Shown piece after piece: positions 23,120-31,395 of a DNA stretch of 64,000 nucleotides. This DNA comes from Haloarchaeobius sp. HME9146 (GTDB taxonomy: Archaea; Halobacteriota; Halobacteria; Halobacteriales; Natrialbaceae): positions 3,410,001 through 3,474,000 of the forward strand of contig NZ_JAODVR010000001.1 in assembly GCF_025399835.1 (NCBI RefSeq), read 5' to 3'. Each line of letters opens with the position of its first letter. Positions within the stretch are counted from its first letter, which is position 1. Below the pieces are notes generated by a model. It searched no databases, was not told where the DNA came from, and saw only the letters and a program-made list of their open reading frames with translations. Made by a program: the position numbers and the translations under genes.

Positions 23120-24952
23120 ATGAGTATCGAAGGCAGGACAAACCGGGGGGACGGCGAGACCATCGACGTCCTGCTCGTCGCAGTCGAGTCCAGCACCCGT
23201 AGCCTGCTCACCGAGTCCCTCGAACGCGGCTGTGAGTCGGCGGTCGTCCAGTCGGTCGCCACCCACGAGGCCGCGTTCGACGCACTGGAAACTGACGGGG
23301 CGGATGTGGACTGTATCGTCACGGCGTTCTCCGCGCCGGACACAGGGGACCTCTCGTTCCTCCGCGAGTTCCGCCGACGGGAGTTGCCCACCCCGTTCAT
23401 CGTGTTCTCCGACGACGGGATCGAACAACACGTCGCCGACGCCTTCGCCTCGGGCGTCACGCACTACGTCCAGTGGAACGGGAGCGAATCCCTCGTACTG
23501 CTGGCGAAGCAGATAGAGCGGGCCGTCGAGGAGAACAGTCAGCACAGACTGGTCGCTCGCCAGCTGGACGCACTCGACAACGTCAACACGGGCATCAGCA
23601 TCGTCGACGCCGGGGGGCACTACATCTACGTCAACCACTACTACGCGGAGATGTACGGCTACGAACCGTCGGAACTCCTTGGCACCGCCTGGACCGTCCT
23701 CGAACGAGACGGAACGGACCCCGAGTACGCGGACATCCTGTCTGCGGTCCCCCGCGAGGGCGAGTGGACGGGCGAACTCACCCAGCGGCGCAAGGACGGG
23801 AGCGACATCCGGGCGGCCCACGCGATCTGGGACGCCGATTCGAGCGCGATGGTCGTCGTCGCCCGCGACCTCACCGACGCGGACAGGAACGAACTCGACC
23901 TGTTCGAGGAGCGCGAACGCTTCGACCTGCTGATAGAGGCCATCGAGAACTACGGCATCGTGGGCATCGACCCGGACGGGAACATCACCAGCTGGAACAC
24001 CGGCTCCGAGCGCATCAACGGTTTCCCCCGGGACGAGATAATCGACGCCAACATCTCCATCCTGTACACCGACGAGGACGTCGCGGCCGGGCTCCCAGCG
24101 GAACACCTCCGGCGGGCACGCGAGGACGGACCCGTCCACGAGGAGGGGTGGCGCGTCGAGCGGAACGGCGACCGCTACTGGGTGGATTTCACCCTCTCGG
24201 CGGTCGACGACCGCTCGGGCGACCACCGCGGGTTCGTCTGCGTGCTCCACGACAGGACCGAACAGGCGAAACGCGAACGACAGCTCCAGCGCCGCGTCGA
24301 ACAGCTCGGGCAGTTCGCGAGCGTCCTGAGTCACGACCTGCGGAACCCGCTCACCACGGCGTCGCTGCACCTCGAACTCGCCCGCGGGGACCCGGAAGAT
24401 GCGGGAGAGCACATCGAGAAGGCCGACCGCGCGCTCTGTCGCATCGAGACCCTCGTCGATTCGCTGCTGCGGCTCGCGAAGGAGGGCGAAATCGTCCAGG
24501 AGTTCGACGCCGTCTCGCTCACGGACACGGCCAAGCGCGCCTGGGACGTCGTCGATGCGCCGGACGCCTCGCTCGTCGTCGAGGCGGAACTCCCGTCCGT
24601 CCAGGGCGACCCCGAACGACTGCGTGCCCTGTTCGAGAACCTGTTCCGCAACAGTCTGGAACACGGGAAACCCGACGTGACGGTGCGCTTCGGCAGGGTC
24701 AACGGCGGGTTCTTCGTCGCTGACGACGGTCCCGGTATCCCGGAGAAGGAGCGAGAGAAGGTGTTCGAGTACGGGTACAGCACCGACGAGCACGGGACCG
24801 GCTTCGGGCTCAGCATCGTCGAGAGCATCGCCGTCGCCCACGGCTGGAACGTGACGGCGACCGAGAGCGAGTCGGGCGGGGCTCGCTTCGAGTTCTCGTC
24901 CATCCTGAACGAGCCCGCCCTGGAGTCCACGCAGGACACCACCCAAGAGTAA
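23120..24952 (+). CDS. PAS-domain sensor histidine kinase with a degenerate receiver domain
   Basis: A 610-residue cytoplasmic kinase. Residues 1-135 form a receiver-like domain, but where the phospho-acceptor Asp is expected (VDCIVTAFSAPDTGDL) Ala stands instead, so it probably cannot be phosphorylated there. Two PAS domains follow (about 150-260 and 270-390; GHYIYVNHYYAEMYGYEPSEL and GNITSWNTGSERINGF). HisKA has SHDLRNPLTTA with His near 404. The ATPase domain has NLFRNSLEH, DDGPGIPEKE and GTGFGLSIVES. No response regulator is adjacent; haloarchaeal kinases often lack one. Confidence 0.9.
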   Translation: MSIEGRTNRGDGETIDVLLVAVESSTRSLLTESLERGCESAVVQSVATHEAAFDALETDGADVDCIVTAFSAPDTGDLSFLREFRRRELPTPFIVFSDDGIEQHVADAFASGVTHYVQWNGSESLVLLAKQIERAVEENSQHRLVARQLDALDNVNTGISIVDAGGHYIYVNHYYAEMYGYEPSELLGTAWTVLERDGTDPEYADILSAVPREGEWTGELTQRRKDGSDIRAAHAIWDADSSAMVVVARDLTDADRNELDLFEERERFDLLIEAIENYGIVGIDPDGNITSWNTGSERINGFPRDEIIDANISILYTDEDVAAGLPAEHLRRAREDGPVHEEGWRVERNGDRYWVDFTLSAVDDRSGDHRGFVCVLHDRTEQAKRERQLQRRVEQLGQFASVLSHDLRNPLTTASLHLELARGDPEDAGEHIEKADRALCRIETLVDSLLRLAKEGEIVQEFDAVSLTDTAKRAWDVVDAPDASLVVEAELPSVQGDPERLRALFENLFRNSLEHGKPDVTVRFGRVNGGFFVADDGPGIPEKEREKVFEYGYSTDEHGTGFGLSIVESIAVAHGWNVTATESESGGARFEFSSILNEPALESTQDTTQE

Positions 24953-25005
24953 CGCGCGCCCCGACGACGAAACCACCTTCTCCCTCCGGCGACAACCACG
25001 GTGTA

Positions 25006-26859
25006 GTGACAGCCGACGAGTCCGAGTCTCCGCCCGACGAACCGACCGACGAGTCGGACGAGGTACCAGTAAACCGCTTCTACGACGCCCTCGAAGCCCA
25101 CGGCCAGCCGGTCATCACGGCGACCCAGCTCGCCCGCAAGCTCGACACCACGCAGGAGCGCGCCCTCCGCGCCCTCGAACAGCTGGAGCGTCGCGGCGAC
25201 GTCCAGCACCAGACGGTCGAGACCGACCCGACGGTGTGGTACGCGACCGACTGGGCCGAGATGGTCGACCGCGAAAGGGTCGTCTTCTTCCCGAACCGCC
25301 GCCGGCTCGTTGTGGACCAGCCGACGCAGTTCACCCGGGCGCAGTGCTCGCAGTTCGCCCACCTGGTCGACACCACCCGTTCCGGTGGCTATCTCTACGA
25401 GATTCGCCAGGAGGACATCTGGCAGGCCCCCTACGACGACTTCGAGAAGCTGATGCGGACCATCCGGCAGGTGATTCCGGAGCGCTCGCCGCACTTCGAG
25501 GAGTGGGTCGAGGACCAGTGGAAGCGCGCGAACCAGTTCGTCCTCTCGACCCACGAGGAGGGCTATACTGTCCTCGAAGCCGCCAGCGAGAACCTGATGG
25601 GCAACGTCGCCCGCCAGAAGCTCGACGACACCCACCTCAGGGCGCCCATCGACGACACGACGAGCTGGGTGGCCGACGAGAAGATAGCCGAGATAAAGCG
25701 GATTCTGTACGAGGCAGGCTATCCCGTCAAGGACGAGCGCGACCTCGAATCGGGAGACGAGTTGCCCATCGAGTTACTGCTCAACCTGCGAGACTACCAG
25801 CAGACCTGGGTCGACCGCTTCACCGAGCAGAAGTCCGGCGTGATGGTCGGGCCGCCGGGGAGCGGGAAGACGGTCGCCGCGATGGGCGCGATGGCCGCGG
25901 TCCAGGGCGAGACGCTGATTCTGGTCCCGTCGCGCGAACTCGCCAGCCAGTGGCACGAGGAGCTGCTCACGCATACGAGCCTGACCGAAGACCAGATCGG
26001 TGAGTACCACGGCGGCACCAAGGACGTCCGCCCGGTCACCATCGCGACCTACCAGACGGCCGGGATGGACCGGCACCGGCAGCTGTTCGACCAGCGGCGA
26101 TGGGGGCTCATCGTCTACGACGAGTGTCAGCACATCCCGAGCCGGGTGTTCCGACGGTCTGCAGACCTCCAGTCTCGCCACCGCCTCGGCCTCTCGGCCA
26201 CGCCGGTCAGGGAAGACGACAAGGAAGAAGACATCTTCACGCTCGTCGGCCCACCCATCGGGACCGACTGGGACGCCCTGTTCCAGGCCGGCTACGTGCA
26301 AGAGCCGGAAGTCTACATCCACTACGTCCCGTGGGCCGACGAGGACGCGCAGAACGAACACGCCAGCGCGGACCCGGGGCACGAGAAGCGCATGCTGGCG
26401 TCGATGAACCCCGCCAAAATCGAGGAGACGCGCCACCTGCTCGAGAAACACCCCGAGAAGAAGGCCCTGCTGTTCGTGGAGTATCTCGACCAGGGTGACG
26501 CCTTCGCCGAGGCGCTCGACGCCCCGTTCATCTCGGGCGAGATGCGCCACTCCGAACGCCGGAGGCTGCTCGACGAGTTCCGCCGGGGCGAGCGTCGCCT
26601 GCTCGTCATCTCCCGGGTCGGCGACGAGGGTATCGACCTGCCCGACGCCGAGTTGGCCATCGTCGCCTCCGGACTCGGTGGCTCGCGCCGTCAGGGTGCC
26701 CAGCGCGCCGGCCGGACCATGCGCCCCGAAGGGAACGCACTGATGTACGTGCTGGCGACGCGGGGCACCAGCGAGGAGGATTTCGCGAACCGACAGCTCC
26801 GTCACCTGGCATCGAAAGGTGTGAAGGTCCGGGACGGCCCGGCCGAGGCCGTCGAATAA
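25006..26859 (+). CDS. XPB-like superfamily 2 DNA helicase
   Basis: A 617-residue ATP-dependent helicase. An N-terminal winged-helix-like region (about 20-80; QLARKLDTTQERALRALEQL) precedes a family-specific domain. Motor motifs are Walker A GPPGSGKT near 285, motif II DECQ near 372, motif III LSATPVRE near 399, and motif VI QRAGRTMRPEG near 565. DECQ in place of DEAH is unusual but found in XPB-type archaeal helicases. It likely unwinds damaged or transcribed DNA. Translation starts at GTG 25006. It stands 53 bp after the kinase and may share its transcript. Confidence 0.88.
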   Translation: MTADESESPPDEPTDESDEVPVNRFYDALEAHGQPVITATQLARKLDTTQERALRALEQLERRGDVQHQTVETDPTVWYATDWAEMVDRERVVFFPNRRRLVVDQPTQFTRAQCSQFAHLVDTTRSGGYLYEIRQEDIWQAPYDDFEKLMRTIRQVIPERSPHFEEWVEDQWKRANQFVLSTHEEGYTVLEAASENLMGNVARQKLDDTHLRAPIDDTTSWVADEKIAEIKRILYEAGYPVKDERDLESGDELPIELLLNLRDYQQTWVDRFTEQKSGVMVGPPGSGKTVAAMGAMAAVQGETLILVPSRELASQWHEELLTHTSLTEDQIGEYHGGTKDVRPVTIATYQTAGMDRHRQLFDQRRWGLIVYDECQHIPSRVFRRSADLQSRHRLGLSATPVREDDKEEDIFTLVGPPIGTDWDALFQAGYVQEPEVYIHYVPWADEDAQNEHASADPGHEKRMLASMNPAKIEETRHLLEKHPEKKALLFVEYLDQGDAFAEALDAPFISGEMRHSERRRLLDEFRRGERRLLVISRVGDEGIDLPDAELAIVASGLGGSRRQGAQRAGRTMRPEGNALMYVLATRGTSEEDFANRQLRHLASKGVKVRDGPAEAVE

Positions 26860-26909
26860 TTGCCAGCGTCGTCGGGCTTGAAGCCCTGCGGGTCGTTCAG
26901 GAGAGTAGT

Positions 26910-27095
26910 ATGGTTGACCCGACTTCAGATTTGGGCGACGTCGATCCCGACGAAGCGCCCGCCTGTGCGGTCTGCGGCGCGGCGGTGACGGGGCAGGAAC
27001 ATCGCGTGCGCTCGTGGGTCGAGGATGGCAACGTCGAACACCGACACTTCTGCGACGACGACTGTCTGGACGAGTGGGACGGCGCAGGCGAGTGA
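26910..27095 (+). CDS. Small zinc-finger protein (resembles DUF7576)
   Basis: A 61-residue protein with CAVCGAAVTGQEHR and HFCDDDCLDEW, four Cys and His residues able to hold one zinc ion. Very short CxxC proteins of this kind are common in haloarchaea, and several affect gene expression or metabolism. The acidic flanks (TSDLGDVDPDEAPA, GAGE) are normal for the group. It follows the helicase gene by 50 bp on the same strand. Confidence 0.78.
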   Translation: MVDPTSDLGDVDPDEAPACAVCGAAVTGQEHRVRSWVEDGNVEHRHFCDDDCLDEWDGAGE

Positions 27096-27133
27096 CGGCG
27101 CTGCACCGACACCCGGCGTAACAGACCGATTCC

Positions 27134-27769
27134 TCAGTCCGCGACGACGCGTCCCTCGACGAGCGTGAGGTCCGCCTGCGAGTTCACGTTCTCGAAGGTC
27201 GCTGCGTCCGTCCGTGCACGAACGGTCTCCTCGTCGACGACCGTCGGGTCCAGTCGCGCCACGACATCGCGGAGACACTGCACTCCCGCCCCGAGCGCCC
27301 GCAGGCACACCGCGCTGGCGACCGTGGTTCGATACACGGCACACAGGGGCTGGCGACGCCCGTCGAACTCCGGCACCACGCCCGTCTCACCCGCCATCTC
27401 GGCGAACAGCGACCCCACGAAGTCGGGGTCCAGCCGCGGCATGTCGCAGCCGGTGACGGCGACGACCGGGGCGTCGCTCGCCCGGAGACCGGTCAGGAGG
27501 CCCCCCACGGGCCCCCGCTCTTGAACATCGTCGGCCACGACGCGCGTCTCGACGGCAGTGCCCGCGAGCGCCCGCCGAATCCCGGCGACCTGTGGCTCGC
27601 GGCAGGGAACCACGACCTCGTCGACGACTTCCTCGAGGCGGTCCACGACGTGGCGAACCAGCGGGACGCCATCGAGCTCGGCCAGCGCCTTGTCGGGCCC
27701 GCCGAAGCGCGTCGAGTGGCCGCCCGCGAGGACGATGGCACCGCGAGCCGAATCGGAAACGCCAGTCAC
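27134..27769 (-). CDS. mobA: Molybdenum cofactor guanylyltransferase
   Basis: A 211-residue nucleotidyltransferase that attaches GMP to molybdopterin, making the bis-MGD cofactor used by nitrate reductase. The GTP-binding start is GAIVLAGGHSTRFGGPDKAL. VTGCDMPRLDPDFV holds the metal-binding Asp, and RRQPLCAVYRTTV is another family mark. It starts at GTG 27767-27769, overlapping the stop of the upstream 46-aa gene as GTGA. As last gene of the nitrate operon it can supply cofactor to NasA as that protein is made. Confidence 0.92.
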   Translation of the reverse strand: MTGVSDSARGAIVLAGGHSTRFGGPDKALAELDGVPLVRHVVDRLEEVVDEVVVPCREPQVAGIRRALAGTAVETRVVADDVQERGPVGGLLTGLRASDAPVVAVTGCDMPRLDPDFVGSLFAEMAGETGVVPEFDGRRQPLCAVYRTTVASAVCLRALGAGVQCLRDVVARLDPTVVDEETVRARTDAATFENVNSQADLTLVEGRVVAD

Positions 27770-27906
27770 GCCAGGAACCCCGTCTGGCCGCTGAACGCGA
27801 GGTACAGCGAGAACACCGTGACGAGCACCGCGATGCCCATCTCGGCGTACAGGGCGACCTTGCCCCACCTGTACCACGAGTCGTACTCCGGCTCGGTTTC
27901 GGCCAT
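27766..27906 (-). CDS. 46-residue single-helix membrane protein in the nitrate operon
   Basis: A short protein, charged at the start (AETEPEYDSWYRWGK), then one transmembrane helix (YAEMGIAVLVTVFSLYLAF), ending FSGQTGFLA. Its ATG overlaps the narK stop by one base (TGATG) and its TGA overlaps the mobA GTG, so the gene is fully wedged between two certain genes and translation must be coupled. This, with its clean protein-like sequence, makes it a real gene. It may be a small accessory subunit of the NarK transporter; that is inference. Confidence 0.82.
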   Translation of the reverse strand: MAETEPEYDSWYRWGKVALYAEMGIAVLVTVFSLYLAFSGQTGFLA

Positions 27907-29249
27907 CAGTCATCACCCCCTGGCGTGGCCGTCGTGCTGCCCGACCCATCGCCGAGCCAGCGGTCGCGCGTCCCGATGCCGTGGGCCTCGATGCCGCTCC
28001 CGCTCCGCATCGCCCAGAAGTAGAACAGGATGATGGGCACGAAGAACACGAGCGCGGCGAGCGCGTAGCCCATGTGGATGTTCGGCACGTAGCCGAACAC
28101 CAGCGGGTAGATGATACCCCCGGTCGTGGAGATGCCACCGATGAAGCCCGACGCGGTGCCCGGCCGGTCCGGGAACATGAGCGGGACGATGGCGAAGACG
28201 CCGCCGGTCCCGAAGCTCACCGCGATGCCGAACATCGCGAGGACGACCACGGAGGCCGGCAGGAGGCCGGCGAGGCCGACCGCCGTCAGCAGGACCATCA
28301 TCACCGTGACGAGCAACAGCGCCGTCAGCAGCCAGTGCACGCGGGGTGCGTACTCCTGTTCGGTCGAGAGGATTGGATAGGGCGTCCAGCCCTTGCGCTG
28401 CCACAGGTCGGACATGTAGCCCGAGAACGGGCGGAACAGCGACGCGTTGAACGACTGGACGGCCGCGAACGTCCCCGCGGCGGTCTGGATGGCCGCCACG
28501 TCGGTGAAGCCGAGGTCACGGATGGACCCCGCGAAGCCCTCGGTGTAGTAGCTCGGGAGCCAGGAGTTCATCGCGATCTCCAGCCCGAACGTCATGGCGT
28601 ACGCCAGCATCAGCGCGATGGCGGCGTAGCGCGTCCAGACGTACAGCGTGTCGCCGAGCGACGTGTTCTGCTTCGCGATCTCGGCGGTCGCGACGTCACG
28701 TGCCGGTTCGCCACGTACCTTGTACAGCACGGCGACGAAGAGCGCGAGGATGCCGAGGTGCAGGAACGCGTCGGTGTAGTTGGTCCCGTAGATGCGCGGG
28801 AGCATGAGCGCGCCCACGCCGGCCCCGACGTTCCCGGTCCCGGCGTAGAGGCCCTCGGCCGTGCCAATCTCGTGCTCGTCGAACCACTGGGCGACGTGCT
28901 GGATGCCGACGACGAAGCTGATGCCGGCGGAGGCGACGACCAGCCGTTCGAAGAACAGTATCTCGTAGCTGGTCGCGAACGCCGACATGATGCTGACGAT
29001 GCCGGAGTAGCCGAGGATGATGGCGAACACGTTGTGCGCGCCGAGGCGGTCGGCCGCCCAGCCGGCGGCGACCCTCCCTGGCGGCGCGAGCCAGATGGCC
29101 GAACTCGCCAGCAGGCCCAGTTCGGCCGTCGTGAGCGAGAACGACTGCCCGATGGACGGGCTGAACGCGGCGGTCGAGAACCACAGCAAGAACGCGGTGA
29201 AGAAGCCGAGCGTCGCGATGAGCAGCTGCTCGACCTTGCGGGATATCAT
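27906..29249 (-). CDS. narK: Nitrate/nitrite MFS transporter
   Basis: A 447-residue major facilitator protein with 12 predicted helices that imports nitrate and may export nitrite. The nitrate-porter signatures are present: AGTGNVGAGVGALMLP in the first half and GTGGVFAIVPLMFPDR with FIGGISTTGGIIYP in the second. The MFS loop after helix 2 is GWAADRLGAHN. It starts at ATG 29247-29249, overlapping the nasA stop as ATGA, and ends in the small membrane gene. A poorly conserved Gly/Ser tail follows the last helix. Confidence 0.92.
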   Translation of the reverse strand: MISRKVEQLLIATLGFFTAFLLWFSTAAFSPSIGQSFSLTTAELGLLASSAIWLAPPGRVAAGWAADRLGAHNVFAIILGYSGIVSIMSAFATSYEILFFERLVVASAGISFVVGIQHVAQWFDEHEIGTAEGLYAGTGNVGAGVGALMLPRIYGTNYTDAFLHLGILALFVAVLYKVRGEPARDVATAEIAKQNTSLGDTLYVWTRYAAIALMLAYAMTFGLEIAMNSWLPSYYTEGFAGSIRDLGFTDVAAIQTAAGTFAAVQSFNASLFRPFSGYMSDLWQRKGWTPYPILSTEQEYAPRVHWLLTALLLVTVMMVLLTAVGLAGLLPASVVVLAMFGIAVSFGTGGVFAIVPLMFPDRPGTASGFIGGISTTGGIIYPLVFGYVPNIHMGYALAALVFFVPIILFYFWAMRSGSGIEAHGIGTRDRWLGDGSGSTTATPGGDD

Positions 29250-31348
29250 ACGCGCTCACCTCCCACGACCACGATCTCGGGCTGTGGAGCCACGAGCCGG
29301 ACCGCACACTGCTTGAGGTTCGGTTCGGCAGACCGCGGGTCGGTCGCGGGGCTCGTGAGCGCGTTCGTCGCCGGGTGGTGGATCGGCAGCCAGACCAGCC
29401 CCTCGGGGACGGCGTCGTCCGCGTCGACCCGGGCCGTGACGCTGGCGCGTCTCGTCTCCAGGGTGACCTGCTCGTCGATGCCGTCCGCCGGTTCGAGCCG
29501 GTCACTGTGCGCCTCGAGCGTGTCGGGGTGGACCCGCGCCCGCACCGGTGGGGCGTCCCCCGTGGACCCTCGCGAGCGAATCCCGGTGTTGTACCCGTCG
29601 GCCTCGCGGCCGGTCGTGAGCGTCAGGGGGTACTCCTCGTCAACTGGTTCGGGCAGCTCTCTTCCCGTGCCGCCGGCGAACCGCGCCCTGCCGGACGGCG
29701 TCGGGAACGACCAGTCCTCCGTCTCCTCGTCGTAGTACCGGTAGCCGCCGCTGTCTTTCGGCCCCGGGGCGGGCCACCGGACCGCGTACTCGGCCTCGAG
29801 ACGCTCGTAACTGATTCCCGAACAGTCGGCGAGGGTGCCCGCGGTGAGGTCGGCGAACTCCCGGAAGAGGGATTTCGGGTCGGTGGCCTCGCCGAAGAGG
29901 CCGTCCGCGAGCGCGTTCCCGATGCTCGTGATAATGTCGAGGTCGGTCCGCACCCCGCTTGGGACGTCGGTCGCGGGGCGCACCCGCGACACCGTCCGCT
30001 CCATGTTGATGGCGGTGCCATCCGATTCGCCCCACGTCGCAGCGGGCAAGACCACGTCGGCGAACTCGGTCGTCTCGGTCTCGAACGCGTCCTGGACGAC
30101 CAGGAACGCATCGTCGAGTTTCTCGGCGACCGCGGAGGCGTCGGGCATCCCAGCCACGGGATTGGTCGCGACGGCGTACACCGCCTCGACCGGGCCGTCG
30201 GCGATGGCGTCCATGGTCCCGACCGGCCCCGGGCCGGTGTCGTCGGGGAGCCGGTCGACCGGGACGTCCCATTCCGATGCGATGAGTTCGCGCTCGTCCG
30301 GGTCGGCGAAGTCGCGCTGGCCGGGCCACGAGCCCTTCGAGGAGCAGACGCGGGTGCCCATCGAGTTGGCCTGGCCGGTCAGCGAGAACGGGCCGTTGCC
30401 GGGGCCCATCGACCCCGTCGCGAGACAGATGTCGATGAGCGCGCCGGAGGTCTCGGTCCCCTGGACGCTCTGGTTGACGCCCATCCCCCAGTAGACGAGG
30501 GCGTCGTGGTCGAACGCGGCCGCGAGGGCTTCGACGTCCTCGAAGGGGACGCCGGCGCGCTCGGCGGCGACTTCCGGGTCGGGCAGGTTCTGCTTCAGGT
30601 CGTCGTAGCCGGTCGTCGACTCCTCGACGAACGCCTCGTCCACGCGCCCCGTCTCGCAGACCTGCGCGAGCACCGCCCGCGCGAGGTCGAGGTCCCCACC
30701 GGGGTCCGGGCTGACGTGGCGGTCCGCGGCCTCGGCAGACTCGGTCCGCACCGGGTCGACCACGACGAGTTCGCTGTCGTCCTCGTCCGCGCTGTTGGTT
30801 ATCCACCGGAACATCACCGGGTGGGCGACGGCCGGGTTCGCGCCCCAGACGACGTGCCGGTCAGCGTCCGGGATGTCGTCGTAGGTCGGCGGGGGCGCGT
30901 CGCTCCCGAACGCGTCGTAGTACGCCGTCACCGCGCTGGCCATGCACAGCGTGGTGTTGGCGTCGTAGAATCGGGTGCCGATGCCGCCCCGGGCGAGCTT
31001 GCCGAGGGCGTAGGCCGCCTCGTTGGTCTGCTGGCCACTCCCGAGGACGGCGATGCTATCGCGGTCGCCCGCCATCGCCTCGCGGAACTCGGTGACGACC
31101 CGGCCGAGCGCCACGTCCCACGTGGTCTTGCGGAGCTCGCCGTCGCTCCGGACCATCGGCTGGGTGAGCCACTCGCCCTCGGGGTCGGCCGTCTCGCTGA
31201 CGCCGCGCTGGCACGCGAGGCCGCGGTTCACGGGGTGCATCGCGTCGCCCCGGACCGTGTCCAGCCCGTAGCCGATGTCGACGCCGCGCTGGACGTGGCC
31301 ACAGCCGACGGCACACCGCATGCAGGTGGTCGAGACCCAGTCGGTCAC
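29246..31348 (-). CDS. nasA: Assimilatory nitrate reductase, molybdopterin catalytic subunit
   Basis: A 700-residue cytoplasmic molybdoenzyme reducing nitrate to nitrite. The N-terminal [4Fe-4S] site is CMRCAVGC (9-16) with a fourth Cys in GLACQRG. NTTLCMASAVTAYYDAFGSD carries the Cys that may ligate molybdenum. VVWGANPAVAHPVM and GMGVNQSVQGTETSGALIDI line the cofactor, and the molydopterin-dinucleotide domain is at the C-terminus (LTLTTGREADGYNTGIRSR). There is no Tat signal, which fits the assimilatory type. It starts at GTG 31348, linked through a 16-codon ORF to nirA. The electron donor is probably ferredoxin. Confidence 0.93.
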   Translation of the reverse strand: MTDWVSTTCMRCAVGCGHVQRGVDIGYGLDTVRGDAMHPVNRGLACQRGVSETADPEGEWLTQPMVRSDGELRKTTWDVALGRVVTEFREAMAGDRDSIAVLGSGQQTNEAAYALGKLARGGIGTRFYDANTTLCMASAVTAYYDAFGSDAPPPTYDDIPDADRHVVWGANPAVAHPVMFRWITNSADEDDSELVVVDPVRTESAEAADRHVSPDPGGDLDLARAVLAQVCETGRVDEAFVEESTTGYDDLKQNLPDPEVAAERAGVPFEDVEALAAAFDHDALVYWGMGVNQSVQGTETSGALIDICLATGSMGPGNGPFSLTGQANSMGTRVCSSKGSWPGQRDFADPDERELIASEWDVPVDRLPDDTGPGPVGTMDAIADGPVEAVYAVATNPVAGMPDASAVAEKLDDAFLVVQDAFETETTEFADVVLPAATWGESDGTAINMERTVSRVRPATDVPSGVRTDLDIITSIGNALADGLFGEATDPKSLFREFADLTAGTLADCSGISYERLEAEYAVRWPAPGPKDSGGYRYYDEETEDWSFPTPSGRARFAGGTGRELPEPVDEEYPLTLTTGREADGYNTGIRSRGSTGDAPPVRARVHPDTLEAHSDRLEPADGIDEQVTLETRRASVTARVDADDAVPEGLVWLPIHHPATNALTSPATDPRSAEPNLKQCAVRLVAPQPEIVVVGGERV

Positions 31349-31395
31349 GAGGCGACCACCTCCGTCGTGCTGTCGAACGAGGTCGCCCCGGTCAT
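31345..31395 (-). other. 16-codon coupling mini-ORF between nirA and nasA
   Basis: ATG at 31393-31395 overlaps the nirA stop (ATGA), and its own TGA (31345-31347) overlaps the nasA GTG at 31346-31348 (GTGA). The translated peptide, MTGATSFDSTTEVVAS, has no recognisable function. An exact double overlap can carry ribosomes across a 43-bp gap between two large genes. It may instead be chance, since the frame is open through the nirA region upstream. Confidence 0.5.
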
